A stretch of DNA of 64,000 bases. Source: JAWKUK01 sp041398605. Its GTDB lineage: Bacteria; Planctomycetota; UBA1135; GCA-002686595. Made by a program: the position numbers and the translations under genes. The notes beneath the pieces are model-generated. The model saw only the letters and a list, made by a program, of their open reading frames with translations, had not been told where the DNA came from and searched no databases. This document shows positions 54,401-62,544 of the stretch, piece after piece. How positions within the stretch are numbered: position 1 is the first letter of the stretch; each line of letters begins with the position of its first letter. The stretch spans positions 1 through 64,000 of the forward strand of contig JAWKUK010000008.1 in assembly GCA_041398605.1 (NCBI GenBank), given 5' to 3'.

Positions 54401-56108
54401 ACAGGTCGCCCAGGTCTACTTTGACGACCTCTACGACTCCCACAGCAACGCTGGCGGGGTCCTTTGGGCCAACGAGACGCCGGCGACCGTCACCCTCTCC
54501 GGGCCGATCAGCGCCGACGCTGGGCTACCTCCAATCACGAGCGCGACCGCGACGCTGAAGAAGGAGCTGCGCGACGCATCGAACCGAAAGTTCGCGTTCA
54601 AGTCCCCCATCGACGGCGCATGGCGCACGGGCGAGACCGTCCTCCCGCTGCATGTGAGCCCATACGGCGTCTTCGTCGAGCTCGTCGTCGGCTTCGAGTA
54701 CGCCTTGTTGCCTGACTTCAAGGACGCCGTCGCGGGCCGGCCGGACCTCTTGCCGGAGAGCACTTGGGGCAGCTTCTCGCCGGGCGCGAAGGTGATGGAC
54801 GTCGACCCCATGGTCGGCCGCACGACCCACACGATGCGCCCGCCGCCGTCGGCGCCGCTCGCCGATACGCTGGTGACCGGCGGGGCCCTCGTGCAGACCC
54901 ACAGGCTGAAGGTCGCCGACCAGCCGCTGGAGCTGGCGACCCGCGGCTTCGGGTCCATCGAGTTCATGGGCGCCGCGCCCACGCGGAGCTGGGCCTTCGT
55001 CGAGCACGAGCCCGGTGAGTGGATGATCGTGAGCACGCTCGACGGCCGGGCGCTCTCAACGGAGCAGGGCGTCGCGTGCGCGAGCCCGCGGCGCGGCGCG
55101 CCCGAGCAGCTCTGGGTCCCCTTGCCCGTCCAAGAGCGGCCGTCGACGTACCGCTTCTTCAACAAGCGCGACCGCCGCTACCTCGCCCGGGCCGCAGAGC
55201 CGAGCGGCGAGACGCGTGTCACATTAGCCAGCGCGACCGGCAGCAGCGCATACGACACCGCGTTTGTGGTCGATCCGCCGCTCGACCTGTCTCCCAACTC
55301 GCAGCTGCAACGCACCCAATCGATCGAGAGCGCGCGCGCCACCGCCCTCGTGGACGACCTCTCACGCGCGATCAAGGACCGCTTCCAGCCGCTGCGAGCG
55401 CTCGAGGAGGAGCCCGCGCTGGCGCAGCTCTGGGAGTGCTATCGCGCCTCCTTCGACGCGAACGGGGACGGCCAGGTCGACGCCGCGGAGGGGAGCGGGC
55501 GCGGCAACAAGGGCTGGCCCTACCCGATCACAGCGAGCGCCTACCCAGCGCTGATGCGCGCCGAGCTGAAACTCTCCGAGCAGAGCGAAGCACAGCGCCG
55601 TGCGACGCTCTCGGGTAGCTGGGACGAGTGGCAGTTCGTGCGGTTTACGCTCGTGACGGAGCGCGTCGCGAAGCAGCTCGACTTGGACCTCAACCAGTCG
55701 CTCGACCGCGAGGAGTGCGCGCCGGTCCTCGCGACGGCGCTCTTCGAGGGGAAGACGTTCGATGACCTCGACCTCGATCACAACGGCGCGTGGACCATGA
55801 GCGAGCTGCGCTCGGTGTGCATGACGATCGCGCGGTCCATCCCGGTCGAGGCCGCGCCGACCGCCCCCGACGCGGAGCTGCCGGAGTCGGCGCAAGGCTA
55901 CGAGGTCATCCTCGTGACCTCCGGGTCAGCGAAGGTCCCTGTCATCAAGGCCGTCCGAGCGGCGACCAACCTCGGCCTCAAGGAGGCCAAGGCCCTCGTC
56001 GACCAGGCCCCGTCCTCGCTCGGCGTCTTCGCTTCCAAGCAGGAGGCACAGGCCTTTGCCAAGCTCATCACGGACGCGGGCGGGACCATCGACGTGCGAG
56101 CCAAGTGA
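51441..56108 (+). CDS. Exported MACPF protein with LamG-like, beta-trefoil, EF-hand and ribosomal bL12 C-terminal domains
   Basis: 1555 aa, ATG start, signal peptide ending near residue 30 (SSAAWA-DE). Residues about 36-230 look like a laminin-G/concanavalin fold (GAIEFWYRHQS, RVFVDGRLQGTL, GSIGGLRIWR). About 474-730 is a MACPF/perforin domain: FFDTWGTHYPFATVFGS (near 634-650) is the family signature, with Ser/Thr/Gly-rich segments on either side that could become membrane hairpins. About 1192-1277 reads as a beta-trefoil. Three perfect 12-residue EF-hand loops begin at D1339, D1414 and D1444. Residues 1487-1555 match the C-terminal domain of ribosomal protein bL12 (VPVIKAVRAATNLGLKEAKA; full length, all secondary elements). 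Pore formation on membranes is inferred; the role of the L12 domain is unknown. Confidence 0.88.
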   Translation: MTPAPIHCAAALPCLSLICAALATSSAAWADETNMLEVRAGEAVELPTHGFVDLAREGAIEFWYRHQSDQQARRAFTEKEFTEEAYSVVLAVGEGEDLAFAVVIGPGTRDDQASVGVLNDLSDLADRSKLNGALARLSQKDDFGGRATIQFVKGATYHILIAKQRDRAGLRVFVDGRLQGTLNTEFGDTLGRSILLGQAPAAFGAAQAPPPIFPFDGSIGGLRIWRTGDFEESGATRLAKFGRLIEVADLTTLPEYGALTAYGDFVGERWDAAGLQRVRGAAPRLRLADPLAGTWVPEGASVTQRRADASVFEDYPVYTFVPATATPLPLQRADRAYNVFEDSNYIGTLAAAGGGAPERWTFQHADGWSQLTVEHTALGLERKLRWSLAGMPRDRAFAGARSGTVVLQRRTLDELGITSPSAQRLTPQEAAERSRNDDMTMVFLYTAYPKFFDQLYGSYNIVKMDPWNLFESGVGTDRNVLRAPTADQMFLLNKSEQLIMPYDLEVLQSQLSLDNSTSKLVSTASDYNSALTSRIGAGVSGSVTVGTGAASPVSASGTVNMSVVVQSETVRELARQDSASTEKILRSKWDKKYTLLHRKEVTRISDEYADALRTLQAECSGASPDAWRRRAFAFFDTWGTHYPFATVFGSLELTETTVNDEMRMASVNQQGSFEVTINEGKTGATGAEKAGSTSSLKTGTTLVRAFGTEQAPVPIAVDLRPLHDLLTPQQFPHEPQIYIELRHLLGNLLNEYRAQRLTDAVDALPPAQRARASSALAALGSRAEAPPEYKLLGVRYTGVSARGPGGQGSGLETIARLMSADIDFALDGSIDFIPSVTRADGYHRRTNSDPARPVRIDVPPALRAEADAFLAANPRIQVVGPTKPTDETRVLRIGAERTSVERFGAPLRRELLVKVPKGALEDFVYVQVRADFQLGGPLDPDMESMFSSLFGGTPPQAKSLSPWYLLRSELHRPAGQNPILNLKNSAGQVAQVYFDDLYDSHSNAGGVLWANETPATVTLSGPISADAGLPPITSATATLKKELRDASNRKFAFKSPIDGAWRTGETVLPLHVSPYGVFVELVVGFEYALLPDFKDAVAGRPDLLPESTWGSFSPGAKVMDVDPMVGRTTHTMRPPPSAPLADTLVTGGALVQTHRLKVADQPLELATRGFGSIEFMGAAPTRSWAFVEHEPGEWMIVSTLDGRALSTEQGVACASPRRGAPEQLWVPLPVQERPSTYRFFNKRDRRYLARAAEPSGETRVTLASATGSSAYDTAFVVDPPLDLSPNSQLQRTQSIESARATALVDDLSRAIKDRFQPLRALEEEPALAQLWECYRASFDANGDGQVDAAEGSGRGNKGWPYPITASAYPALMRAELKLSEQSEAQRRATLSGSWDEWQFVRFTLVTERVAKQLDLDLNQSLDREECAPVLATALFEGKTFDDLDLDHNGAWTMSELRSVCMTIARSIPVEAAPTAPDAELPESAQGYEVILVTSGSAKVPVIKAVRAATNLGLKEAKALVDQAPSSLGVFASKQEAQAFAKLITDAGGTIDVRAK

Positions 56109-56135
56109 TGGGTCGATTCGATGGGGCGCAGCCCG

Positions 56136-59100
56136 TCAGAGCGTGACCTCCGTGGTTTGACCGAGCACGACGTTGAGCTCGACGCTGCGCTCGGGCTCGG
56201 GCCCCGCTTCCCCGTACGGCACGATCCGGTAGTGACCTGCGGGCAAGCGCCAGTTCGCTGGGGGATCGTTGAAATAGCCATTGTCATAGTCATCGTCCGC
56301 GACGTCCCAGCGGTAGGCCTCGAGCTCTGAACCTGATTTGACGTCGAGCAATCGAAGCACCTTGGGGCGTACATGCGCGTCATCGAAGCTGACGGCGATT
56401 TGCCCCACGCGCGGCACGATGATGTCGCCGAGGTCCAAGGACTCGCCTGGCGCCGGCGCAGGGACCTCGACGGTGCTGTACGCCGCCCACTCGGCAAAGA
56501 GGATCAGCGCGAGGGTCCTGCCCGCCGGGAGACGCGGCCAACGAGCGCGACCATCACTGTCGGTCGACACGCTGGAATCGTCGCCGCAGAGCGATGCGTA
56601 GCTACATGACCCGTCAGGGCGCTCGACGACCTCGCAGGCCCCGATGTCGGCGTAAGGTGCGTTGTCGCGTGGATCGAAGATCCACGCAGGCTCATTGCGC
56701 CAGGGCTCGCCCTGTTCGTCGATGAACCGCGCGGTCACGGTGGCCGTCTCGAGCCGGATCTCGACGGTGTTCTCGCCCTCGCGCACTTCGACCGCGAGGT
56801 CCTCCGCGAGGGGCCGGTGGAAGTGCGACACGACGATCCGCCACGGACCGATGGCCACAGGGCCGAGCTCGAACGACCCATCCGCGCACGTCAGGGCACA
56901 CACGGAGCGTGCGTCGAGGGCGCCCCCTTCGTACCAGTCCCCCTCGGGGTCCACGCCGTCACCCATCACGATGGGCTCGAGGTCGAGCTGCGCGCCAACC
57001 AGAGGTTGCCCGCCCTCGAACACGACACCCCGGACCGTTCCGAGGCAGTCCAGGAGGAACCGCTGCTCCGAGGCTCCGCCAGCGGTGACCTGAATCCGCC
57101 GCGCCACAACAGGCCTCCCGCCGCGCTCGTGCACCTCATCGATCAGCGCCAGGTCGTACGCCCCCACAGGCAGGTCGGTGAACGCGGCGCAGCCCCGAGC
57201 GTCTGTCGTCCGAGTCCAGTAGGGCGCCTCTTCGTCCTCGTTCTCCGGCGGCGCCAGCGCGCTGAGCCGAGCCTCCCGCCCCCGGGCGAACGTGCGGTCC
57301 GTTCGCAGCGCGACGACATCGATGCGCCCAGTCGGGACGACCTCGATCGTCAAGCCATGCGCCTGCAGCTCGTCGGTGTCGACGTACGACGCGGACCTTG
57401 ATGCGAGCCCCGTCGCGCGCGCGAAGATGGAGAGTGAACGCAGCCCAGGGCGCGCAAACCGCGCCCGCCCCGTCGCGTCCGTGCGCGCGGTTTGGACTTG
57501 GTCCGCGCTTGGCCCCCGTGCGCCAGCGCGGGCGACCTCGGCCGCGTCGTACACGTCACCATCGAAGAGCAGGACCTCTGCGTCGGCGACCGGCTCCCCC
57601 GATCCCAACAGAACGACGCGCACTTGGCACTCCGGCGCTTCCTCCAGCGCGATCGTGCCGAGGGACAAGACCCCGGCTGCGTCAGGCGCCGGCAGGCCCG
57701 GGCCTTCGAACGCGCGCGCGAGCGGCAGCATCCCGCGCGCCGTGACGTCCAACGCGACGCTCTCGAGCTGAGTTGCAGGACAGATGCCTGGGACCTCGAA
57801 CTCACCGGCGCCCAAGGCGAGGACCACCCTCGCTCCCGGTGGTTGTGCTCGCTCCCACGCCCCGGCGAAGATACCCCGGTGCTCTGTCAAAGCCCCCGTC
57901 CAGGCGATCGACGTGGGCTCGATCGGGGCCCCAGTGCTGCCCGCCATGAGGCGGAAGCGCACGCTGAGCCGAGGCTCCCAGCGCACCTCGACGACGGGCG
58001 TGTCCGAGCTCACCTCCATGGGCTGGACCTCCAACGCACGGCTGCGAGCTTGGTCCGCAGCGACGTGAAACGCGCGCAGGACATAGCGGGTCCGCGGCAG
58101 GAGCCCAAGGAGCTCGAACGTACCGTCGGCGGCGACCGCTGCATGACGTACGGACTGAGCCCGGCACCTGGAATCGAGCAGCTCGACGTCGTCGTCGCCG
58201 TCGGTCAGTCGCCCGAGCCTGGCCTCCATCTCGAGCGCGAGAGAGGACCCCGGCAGCCCCACGAGCCGACCACGCAGCGTGACGCCGCGCTGCAAGACGA
58301 CCACACCGCGCCACGACCGGTCGCGGACGTGCTCGCGACTCGTGACGAAGCCCGGCGCGTCGACCTGGAGCGTGCAAGGGCCTGGGCACAGGCTGCCCAG
58401 CACGAACCCGCCGTCGGCGCCGGTCTGCGCGCTCTGGAGCACGAGCCCGGGGGCGCTGAAGTTCAGGCCTTGCTCACCGGCGGCGACGGCGACGCCGACG
58501 ACCGCGCCTGCGATCGGCGCGCCCGATGCATCGCGGACGAGGCCGCGGAGCTCGACGGCGCGCGTCATGCGCAGCGTGCCCAAGCGCAGGGAACCATCCG
58601 GGAGCCACTCGGCTTGCAGCGGCACACGGTGGTAGCGCAGGGGCGCGTGGCCGGGCGCGATCACAGCGAGCCCGAAGCCCTCCACCAAGGGCTGCTGCAG
58701 GGGCAAGGGGTGCTGCAGGGGCAAGGGGTGCTGCAGGGGCAGCTCGAAGCTGCCGTCGGCGCGGGTCTCTAGGCGAGAGATGTCATACTCGACCCAGAGC
58801 TCGACAAGCTCGGGCACTTCGATCGGGACCCCTTCGGGGTCCCCGTGGGCGAGCACGACCAGCGCCTTGACGCCGCGCCCATCGGCGTCGACCACGCGCC
58901 CAGAGACCGTGGGATGGGACGGGCCAGCGGGTCCGCCGAGCGTGTCGCTGACCGCGGACCGCAGCGGCTCCTGCGAGCCCCGCCGGCGCGCATCGAGCGG
59001 GCCGTCTGGCGGCGCGACGAGGTCACCCTCGTGCGCTGCGGCGACCGCGGGGTGGTTCGGCCCAGACGCTGCCGCGGCGACGGGAGCGCGTCGGTTCGCG

Positions 59101-59210
59101 GTGAACAAGGAGAGCGCCAGGGCCAGCCCAGCGATGGCGACCCCGAGCGTCCAGGCATCCCGAATGCGCGCGCGCCCCGCGCGGGGGAGACAACGATGAC
59201 CTGCGTCCAT
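56136..59210 (-). CDS. Giant carboxypeptidase-regulatory-like surface protein
   Basis: 1024 aa, ATG start. Membrane anchor at about residues 19-38 (AWTLGVAIAGLALALSLF), then a linker and a long series of beta-sandwich repeats. Examples are TVSGRVVDADGRGVKALVVLA near 100, LRGLVRDASGAPIAGAVVGV near 222, and others near 310, 530, 640 and 735. No catalytic motif. Between repeats one and two, a hexapeptide repeat (LPLQHP) comes from an 18-bp DNA repeat at 58693-58742. Convergent with the MACPF gene, 27 nt between stops. Expected on the cell surface or in the periplasm; same design as the protein at 530-3571. Confidence 0.85.
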   Translation of the reverse strand: MDAGHRCLPRAGRARIRDAWTLGVAIAGLALALSLFTANRRAPVAAAASGPNHPAVAAAHEGDLVAPPDGPLDARRRGSQEPLRSAVSDTLGGPAGPSHPTVSGRVVDADGRGVKALVVLAHGDPEGVPIEVPELVELWVEYDISRLETRADGSFELPLQHPLPLQHPLPLQQPLVEGFGLAVIAPGHAPLRYHRVPLQAEWLPDGSLRLGTLRMTRAVELRGLVRDASGAPIAGAVVGVAVAAGEQGLNFSAPGLVLQSAQTGADGGFVLGSLCPGPCTLQVDAPGFVTSREHVRDRSWRGVVVLQRGVTLRGRLVGLPGSSLALEMEARLGRLTDGDDDVELLDSRCRAQSVRHAAVAADGTFELLGLLPRTRYVLRAFHVAADQARSRALEVQPMEVSSDTPVVEVRWEPRLSVRFRLMAGSTGAPIEPTSIAWTGALTEHRGIFAGAWERAQPPGARVVLALGAGEFEVPGICPATQLESVALDVTARGMLPLARAFEGPGLPAPDAAGVLSLGTIALEEAPECQVRVVLLGSGEPVADAEVLLFDGDVYDAAEVARAGARGPSADQVQTARTDATGRARFARPGLRSLSIFARATGLASRSASYVDTDELQAHGLTIEVVPTGRIDVVALRTDRTFARGREARLSALAPPENEDEEAPYWTRTTDARGCAAFTDLPVGAYDLALIDEVHERGGRPVVARRIQVTAGGASEQRFLLDCLGTVRGVVFEGGQPLVGAQLDLEPIVMGDGVDPEGDWYEGGALDARSVCALTCADGSFELGPVAIGPWRIVVSHFHRPLAEDLAVEVREGENTVEIRLETATVTARFIDEQGEPWRNEPAWIFDPRDNAPYADIGACEVVERPDGSCSYASLCGDDSSVSTDSDGRARWPRLPAGRTLALILFAEWAAYSTVEVPAPAPGESLDLGDIIVPRVGQIAVSFDDAHVRPKVLRLLDVKSGSELEAYRWDVADDDYDNGYFNDPPANWRLPAGHYRIVPYGEAGPEPERSVELNVVLGQTTEVTL
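58693..58742. repeat. 18-bp tandem repeat inside a coding region, 2.8 copies
   Basis: TGCTGCAGGGGCAAGGGG occurs at 58693-58710, 58711-58728 and partly from 58729. The unit is in frame and encodes the repeated LPLQHP of the surface protein, so copy-number change keeps the frame. Confidence 0.85.
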
Positions 59211-59431
59211 AACCTAAGCCCAGGGGTCTGTGCCACTGTATCCAGCCGCAGGGTCCTACCCATGGACGTCCGCGCAAGGCGCAGCAAGTTCCCTAGAGCT
59301 GGTCGCTCACGGGGACCTCGCTGCGACGCAGCGCGGGCGCGCTGGGGCGCTGACCTGCGAATCGGACCCTGTGGTGCAGGCTCCTAGACGGCGCGTCAGA
59401 CCCGTCGTCACGCGGATCTACGCGATCGTCC

Positions 59432-59450
59432 TGGCGCGCCGAGCGCGCCA
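59432..59450 (-). terminator. Hairpin after the secreted-protein cluster
   Basis: TGGCGCG-CCGAG-CGCGCCA (perfect 7 bp) begins 14 nt after the stop at 59465 on the minus strand. No T-run. A modest terminator candidate for the three-gene cluster. Confidence 0.4.
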
Positions 59451-59464
59451 TCACGCCCAGACGG

Positions 59465-60509
59465 TCACCGCCGAGGAATGGCTGCGGAGCCGCTCGGCGC
59501 GCCTTTGGCGCGGGCGACGTCCGCCGCGAGCTGCCGGCTCCGCGGGACCCGCATGAGGCCGCCGCGCGTCGGGCGCGCGGGCGACGCGTTGGCCTTCACC
59601 TCCGGCGGGACCTCCGCATAGCGCGCGCGGACGTCGGCAGGGATCGTCGTCGGCTCGACGCGCGACGAGAGGCGCTCGAGCGGCGGCGGCAGCTTCGAAT
59701 AGGTGCCCATCGACGAGGACGAGGACCCCCGCGACAGCAAGGGCGGTACGGAGTCGTAGATCGGGCTCGAGGTCGAGGGCTTACGGCCCAGCTCCTTGAG
59801 GCTGGGCACGCGGTCGTACCCTCGCGCGCGCGCCTGCTCGACGCTGATCCGCTGGGTCCCGGCTGCGTTCGCGGCGCCGGGGTTCCCGTTGAGGCCCGGC
59901 AGCGTCTTGAGCGTCGCTTCGACGAAGTCCTTGACCCGCACGACGGCGGCGCCAGGGCGCGCCGCAGCGCGCCCCCTCGCCCCGCTCGATGGAGCACCGG
60001 GCGCGAGCGGTGAAGCGCCGCCAGGGCGCACACCGGCGGCCTTCAGTGGATCGGCGAGCTGTCGGACCCTCGTCGTGCGCTGCAACGGCCCTCGCCCGCG
60101 CACCACTGGCACTGCGGCCTGCGTCGTCGGCAGCACACGCCCCCATTGCGTCGCGGTCTGCGCGACGATCGTCCCGCGCCGGACGAGCACGGGCGTCACC
60201 CCCGGGGACGCCCAGCCGGCGGGTTGAGCGCACCGCGGGCGCCGCGTTCAGCCGCGGCGCGCCGCGGACCACGCCGCGGGTCACAGGCGCGGGCGCCCCT
60301 TCGACACGGACGCGGTTCGCGCTCGTGCGCAAGGGCTGGGTGCCGGCGGCCTTGGGCGCCGCGGGCGCTGGCCGCGACGGCCGCACGAGCGGCGCAGTCG
60401 GATGGCGACGGGTGCCGCCGTGCGCTTCGACGGGCGCGCTGGTCGCGATCGAGGCCGCGAAGCACAGAACGAGGAGGGTGCCCATGCGGGCTGCGATGCG
60501 AAGCGCCAT
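59465..60509 (-). CDS. Secreted Pro/Arg-rich protein, frameshifted
   Basis: Start ATG at 60509 with signal peptide MALRIAARMGTLLVLCFAASIA. The frame continues to ...RRLGVPGG near 60212 and then enters an Arg/Ala-rich sequence. The continuation VTPVLVRRGTIVAQTATQWGR ... SAAIPRR (stop 59465) is in the next frame. Removing one G from the run CCCCGGGGGTG restores a protein of about 348 aa. The joined product parallels the neighbouring protein at 60646-61665 (GVT-R-x-V-V near an ATQWxR motif, similar length), supporting that the frames belong together. Homopolymer sequencing error is most likely; real decay or slippage is possible. Low-complexity, exported, function unknown. Confidence 0.6.
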
Positions 60510-60551
60510 GTGAAGTCCGATCTGTGAAGTCCGACCTGTCAAGTCCGATCG
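60510..60551. repeat. Three 14-bp direct repeats just upstream of a start codon
   Basis: GTGAAGTCCGATCT, GTGAAGTCCGACCT and GTCAAGTCCGATCG lie head to tail at 60510-60523, 60524-60537 and 60538-60551, ending exactly at the ATG of the minus-strand gene at 60509. They may be an operator array or an RNA element in the leader. Confidence 0.75.
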
Positions 60552-60645
60552 AGGATGAGCCGCGGCGCATAGCGAGGCCGCGGCGACGTTGGGAGCGCGG
60601 GACGGTCACGCGCCGCGCGCACGAGCGCGGCGACGCGAGGCGCGC

Positions 60646-61665
60646 CTACATCGGCGGGAGCAACGGGCCGATCAGGTGGAAGTCCTTCTTCAGCCGCAGC
60701 GCCGGCGCCGACGAGACGCCGACGCGCTCGGCGAGCTTGCGCAAGAGCTCCACATTGCTCGGGCCGGTGTAGCGCGGTTGGCCGCTGCGCACGATCGCCT
60801 TCGACTGTAGGAGCTCGTTGTAGGTGCGCTTCGTGAGCTCGATGCGCTGCCCGCCGACCGTGTGGATGGGCTTGATCCCTGTGACCTGACCCGCGACGGA
60901 GCCCGTGAAGTGCAGGTCCAACGGCTGCCACGTCGTGAGGGTCACCGCAGGCTGCGCGGGCCGCAGGGTCACCGCAGGCTGCGAGGGCCGGAGGGTCAGC
61001 GGCGGCGCGCTCGCCGGAGGCGCGACCCACGCGGTCCCCTGGGTGCGCGGGTCCTTCAGCGGCCGGACGAGGTCCGGCAGCTGCGCGTGCCCGCGCTTCA
61101 GCGGCCGCGGCTGCTTCTCGACCGCCGGCGTGATCGGCGCAGCCGAGGCCGCGACCGGACCGCGGCCGTTGACGAGGCCGCGGCTGAAGGACGCCGGCCG
61201 CGCCGAGGCGCGGTTGACCATCGGTCGGTCCCACTGCGTCGCGATCGGCGCGCCCGCGCCCCGCGGCGGGATGCCGGGGTTCGTCCGCACGAGCGGCGGT
61301 CGTCCGGGCGCGACCACGACGCGCCGAGTGACCCCGGCGGGCGCGCCGGCGCTCGGCGCCGAGGACACGACGCCGCGCGCGTCGTGGTGCACCGGCGTGC
61401 GCTGCACCTGGCGCTGCGGCGTGCCCATCGGCTGCGCGCCCTTGGGCTGCGGCGACCGCGGCCGGACGAGCCGGTTCCACGCCGTCCTGACGCGCTTCCC
61501 GATGCCGCGGCCATCGAGGGCCGCGGCGCTGGGCGCGCCAGCGAACGGCGCGAGGCCGCTGCTCGCGAGCGCGCTGGTGGGCGCCCCGAACGCCGACACC
61601 GACACGGACGCCGAAGCAACGCACAGCGTCAGGACGGCCGCGACCGCCGCAGCGCCGGGCCTCAC
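60646..61665 (-). CDS. Secreted proline-rich protein
   Basis: 339 aa, GTG start that overlaps the stop of the upstream gene (GTGA, 4 nt). Signal peptide MRPGAAAVAAVLTLCVASASVS, then a long Pro/Ala/Arg/Val-rich, probably disordered region with GAPIATQWDRP near 140, and TLRPSQPAV/TLRPAQPAV direct repeats near 227-245. The C-terminal 90 residues (TVGGQRIELTKRTYNELLQS ... PSNVELLRKLAERVGVS) look folded and helical. It is related to the downstream gene 59465-60509 through the ATQWxR segment and layout. No family known to me. Confidence 0.65.
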   Translation of the reverse strand: MRPGAAAVAAVLTLCVASASVSVSAFGAPTSALASSGLAPFAGAPSAAALDGRGIGKRVRTAWNRLVRPRSPQPKGAQPMGTPQRQVQRTPVHHDARGVVSSAPSAGAPAGVTRRVVVAPGRPPLVRTNPGIPPRGAGAPIATQWDRPMVNRASARPASFSRGLVNGRGPVAASAAPITPAVEKQPRPLKRGHAQLPDLVRPLKDPRTQGTAWVAPPASAPPLTLRPSQPAVTLRPAQPAVTLTTWQPLDLHFTGSVAGQVTGIKPIHTVGGQRIELTKRTYNELLQSKAIVRSGQPRYTGPSNVELLRKLAERVGVSSAPALRLKKDFHLIGPLLPPM

Positions 61666-62255
61666 TTCGCACCTCCGGCGTCGGCGACGTCCGGCTCGCC
61701 GATCTCCTGCCAGCGGTCGGGCTTGCCGTCTTCGGAGACCAGCGTCCAGGTGCGCCCCGTCAGTTGGTCGATCCGCATCGCCACCATCGACTCCGAGGTG
61801 ACGTGGAACATGTCGATGTCGTACGTGCCCGGCAGCAGCGCTTCAGGCTCCTCGATGAGCTGCCACTTCGCCGTGCGCAGGTTCAAGCGCCAGGCGACGC
61901 CCGCGATCGGGCTGAAGCGGATGGTCTCGTAGAAGCGCTCGAAGGGCAGGTGGCGGAGCTCGAAGTTGGCCGGCTGCGGGATCACCGCGACCGAGCCGGT
62001 GCCGGTGACAAACGTGAGCGTGCCGAAGTCCTCGTCGCGGAAGGCCTCGAGCGCTGTCCGCTTCGTCGCCTCCGTAAAGTCGTTCTCTCCCTGGGCCCGG
62101 ACAGCGACGTCGAGCCCGCGCAGCGGCGTCATCGAGCCGATTTGACCCGCGTCCGCCGCGTCCGCGGCCGGAGCGTCCTGGCTCATGGCTTGGAGGGTGA
62201 AGGCCGAAACGCCGGCGAGGAGAGTGAGGAGGACAGCGTGCTTGGACCAGTTCAT
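61662..62255 (-). CDS. Secreted protein of unknown function, first gene of a three-gene cluster
   Basis: 197 aa from the ATG at 62255 (signal peptide MNWSKHAVLLTLLAGVSAFTLQA); the frame is open upstream through repeat DNA. The mature protein is acidic at the N-terminus and then beta-rich: DFGTLTFVTGTGSVAVIPQP, FERFYETIRFSPIAGVAWRL, AKWQLIEEPEALLPGTYDI and VAMRIDQLTGRTWTLVSEDG, followed by a Trp-rich end (DRWQEIG). The WRLNLRTAKWQL and TGRTWTL repeats recall small beta-propeller or lipocalin-like modules, but I cannot name a family. Translationally coupled to the next gene by GTGA. Confidence 0.7.
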   Translation of the reverse strand: MNWSKHAVLLTLLAGVSAFTLQAMSQDAPAADAADAGQIGSMTPLRGLDVAVRAQGENDFTEATKRTALEAFRDEDFGTLTFVTGTGSVAVIPQPANFELRHLPFERFYETIRFSPIAGVAWRLNLRTAKWQLIEEPEALLPGTYDIDMFHVTSESMVAMRIDQLTGRTWTLVSEDGKPDRWQEIGEPDVADAGGAK

Positions 62256-62430
62256 GGGGTTCGCTCGAGGGAAGGGGCGGCCGCCGCAGGGATCACCATG
62301 GAGCCCGCGCGCGTTCAAGGGAGAGCACGCGAGCGCCCGCCCGAACCCGCAAGAATGCCTCGCGAATCTCCCCGCCCCCCTCCGCGAACGAGCGCTCCGG
62401 TCGCCCGCACCGGGCTCCCCGCCGCGCCGC

Positions 62431-62495
62431 GGCCCCGTTGCGCCGTTGCGCCGAGGCCCCGTTGCGCCGAGGCCCCTTTGCACTGAGGCCCCGCC
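62431..62495. repeat. 16-bp degenerate tandem repeat in intergenic DNA
   Basis: GGCCCCGTTGCGCCGA-type units start at 62431, 62455, 62471 and 62487, with a partial unit between the first two. They lie in the 289-nt gap between the secreted-protein cluster and the sigma gene. Confidence 0.6.
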
Positions 62496-62544
62496 GCGCG
62501 GTGCCCCATCTTGGGCGCGCCAAGCGCGGCCGGCGAACGCGCCG

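Noticed and set aside
59465..60509. Programmed ribosomal frameshift at CCCCGGGGGTG
   Set aside because: No stimulatory structure or conservation can be shown; a homopolymer sequencing error explains it more simply.
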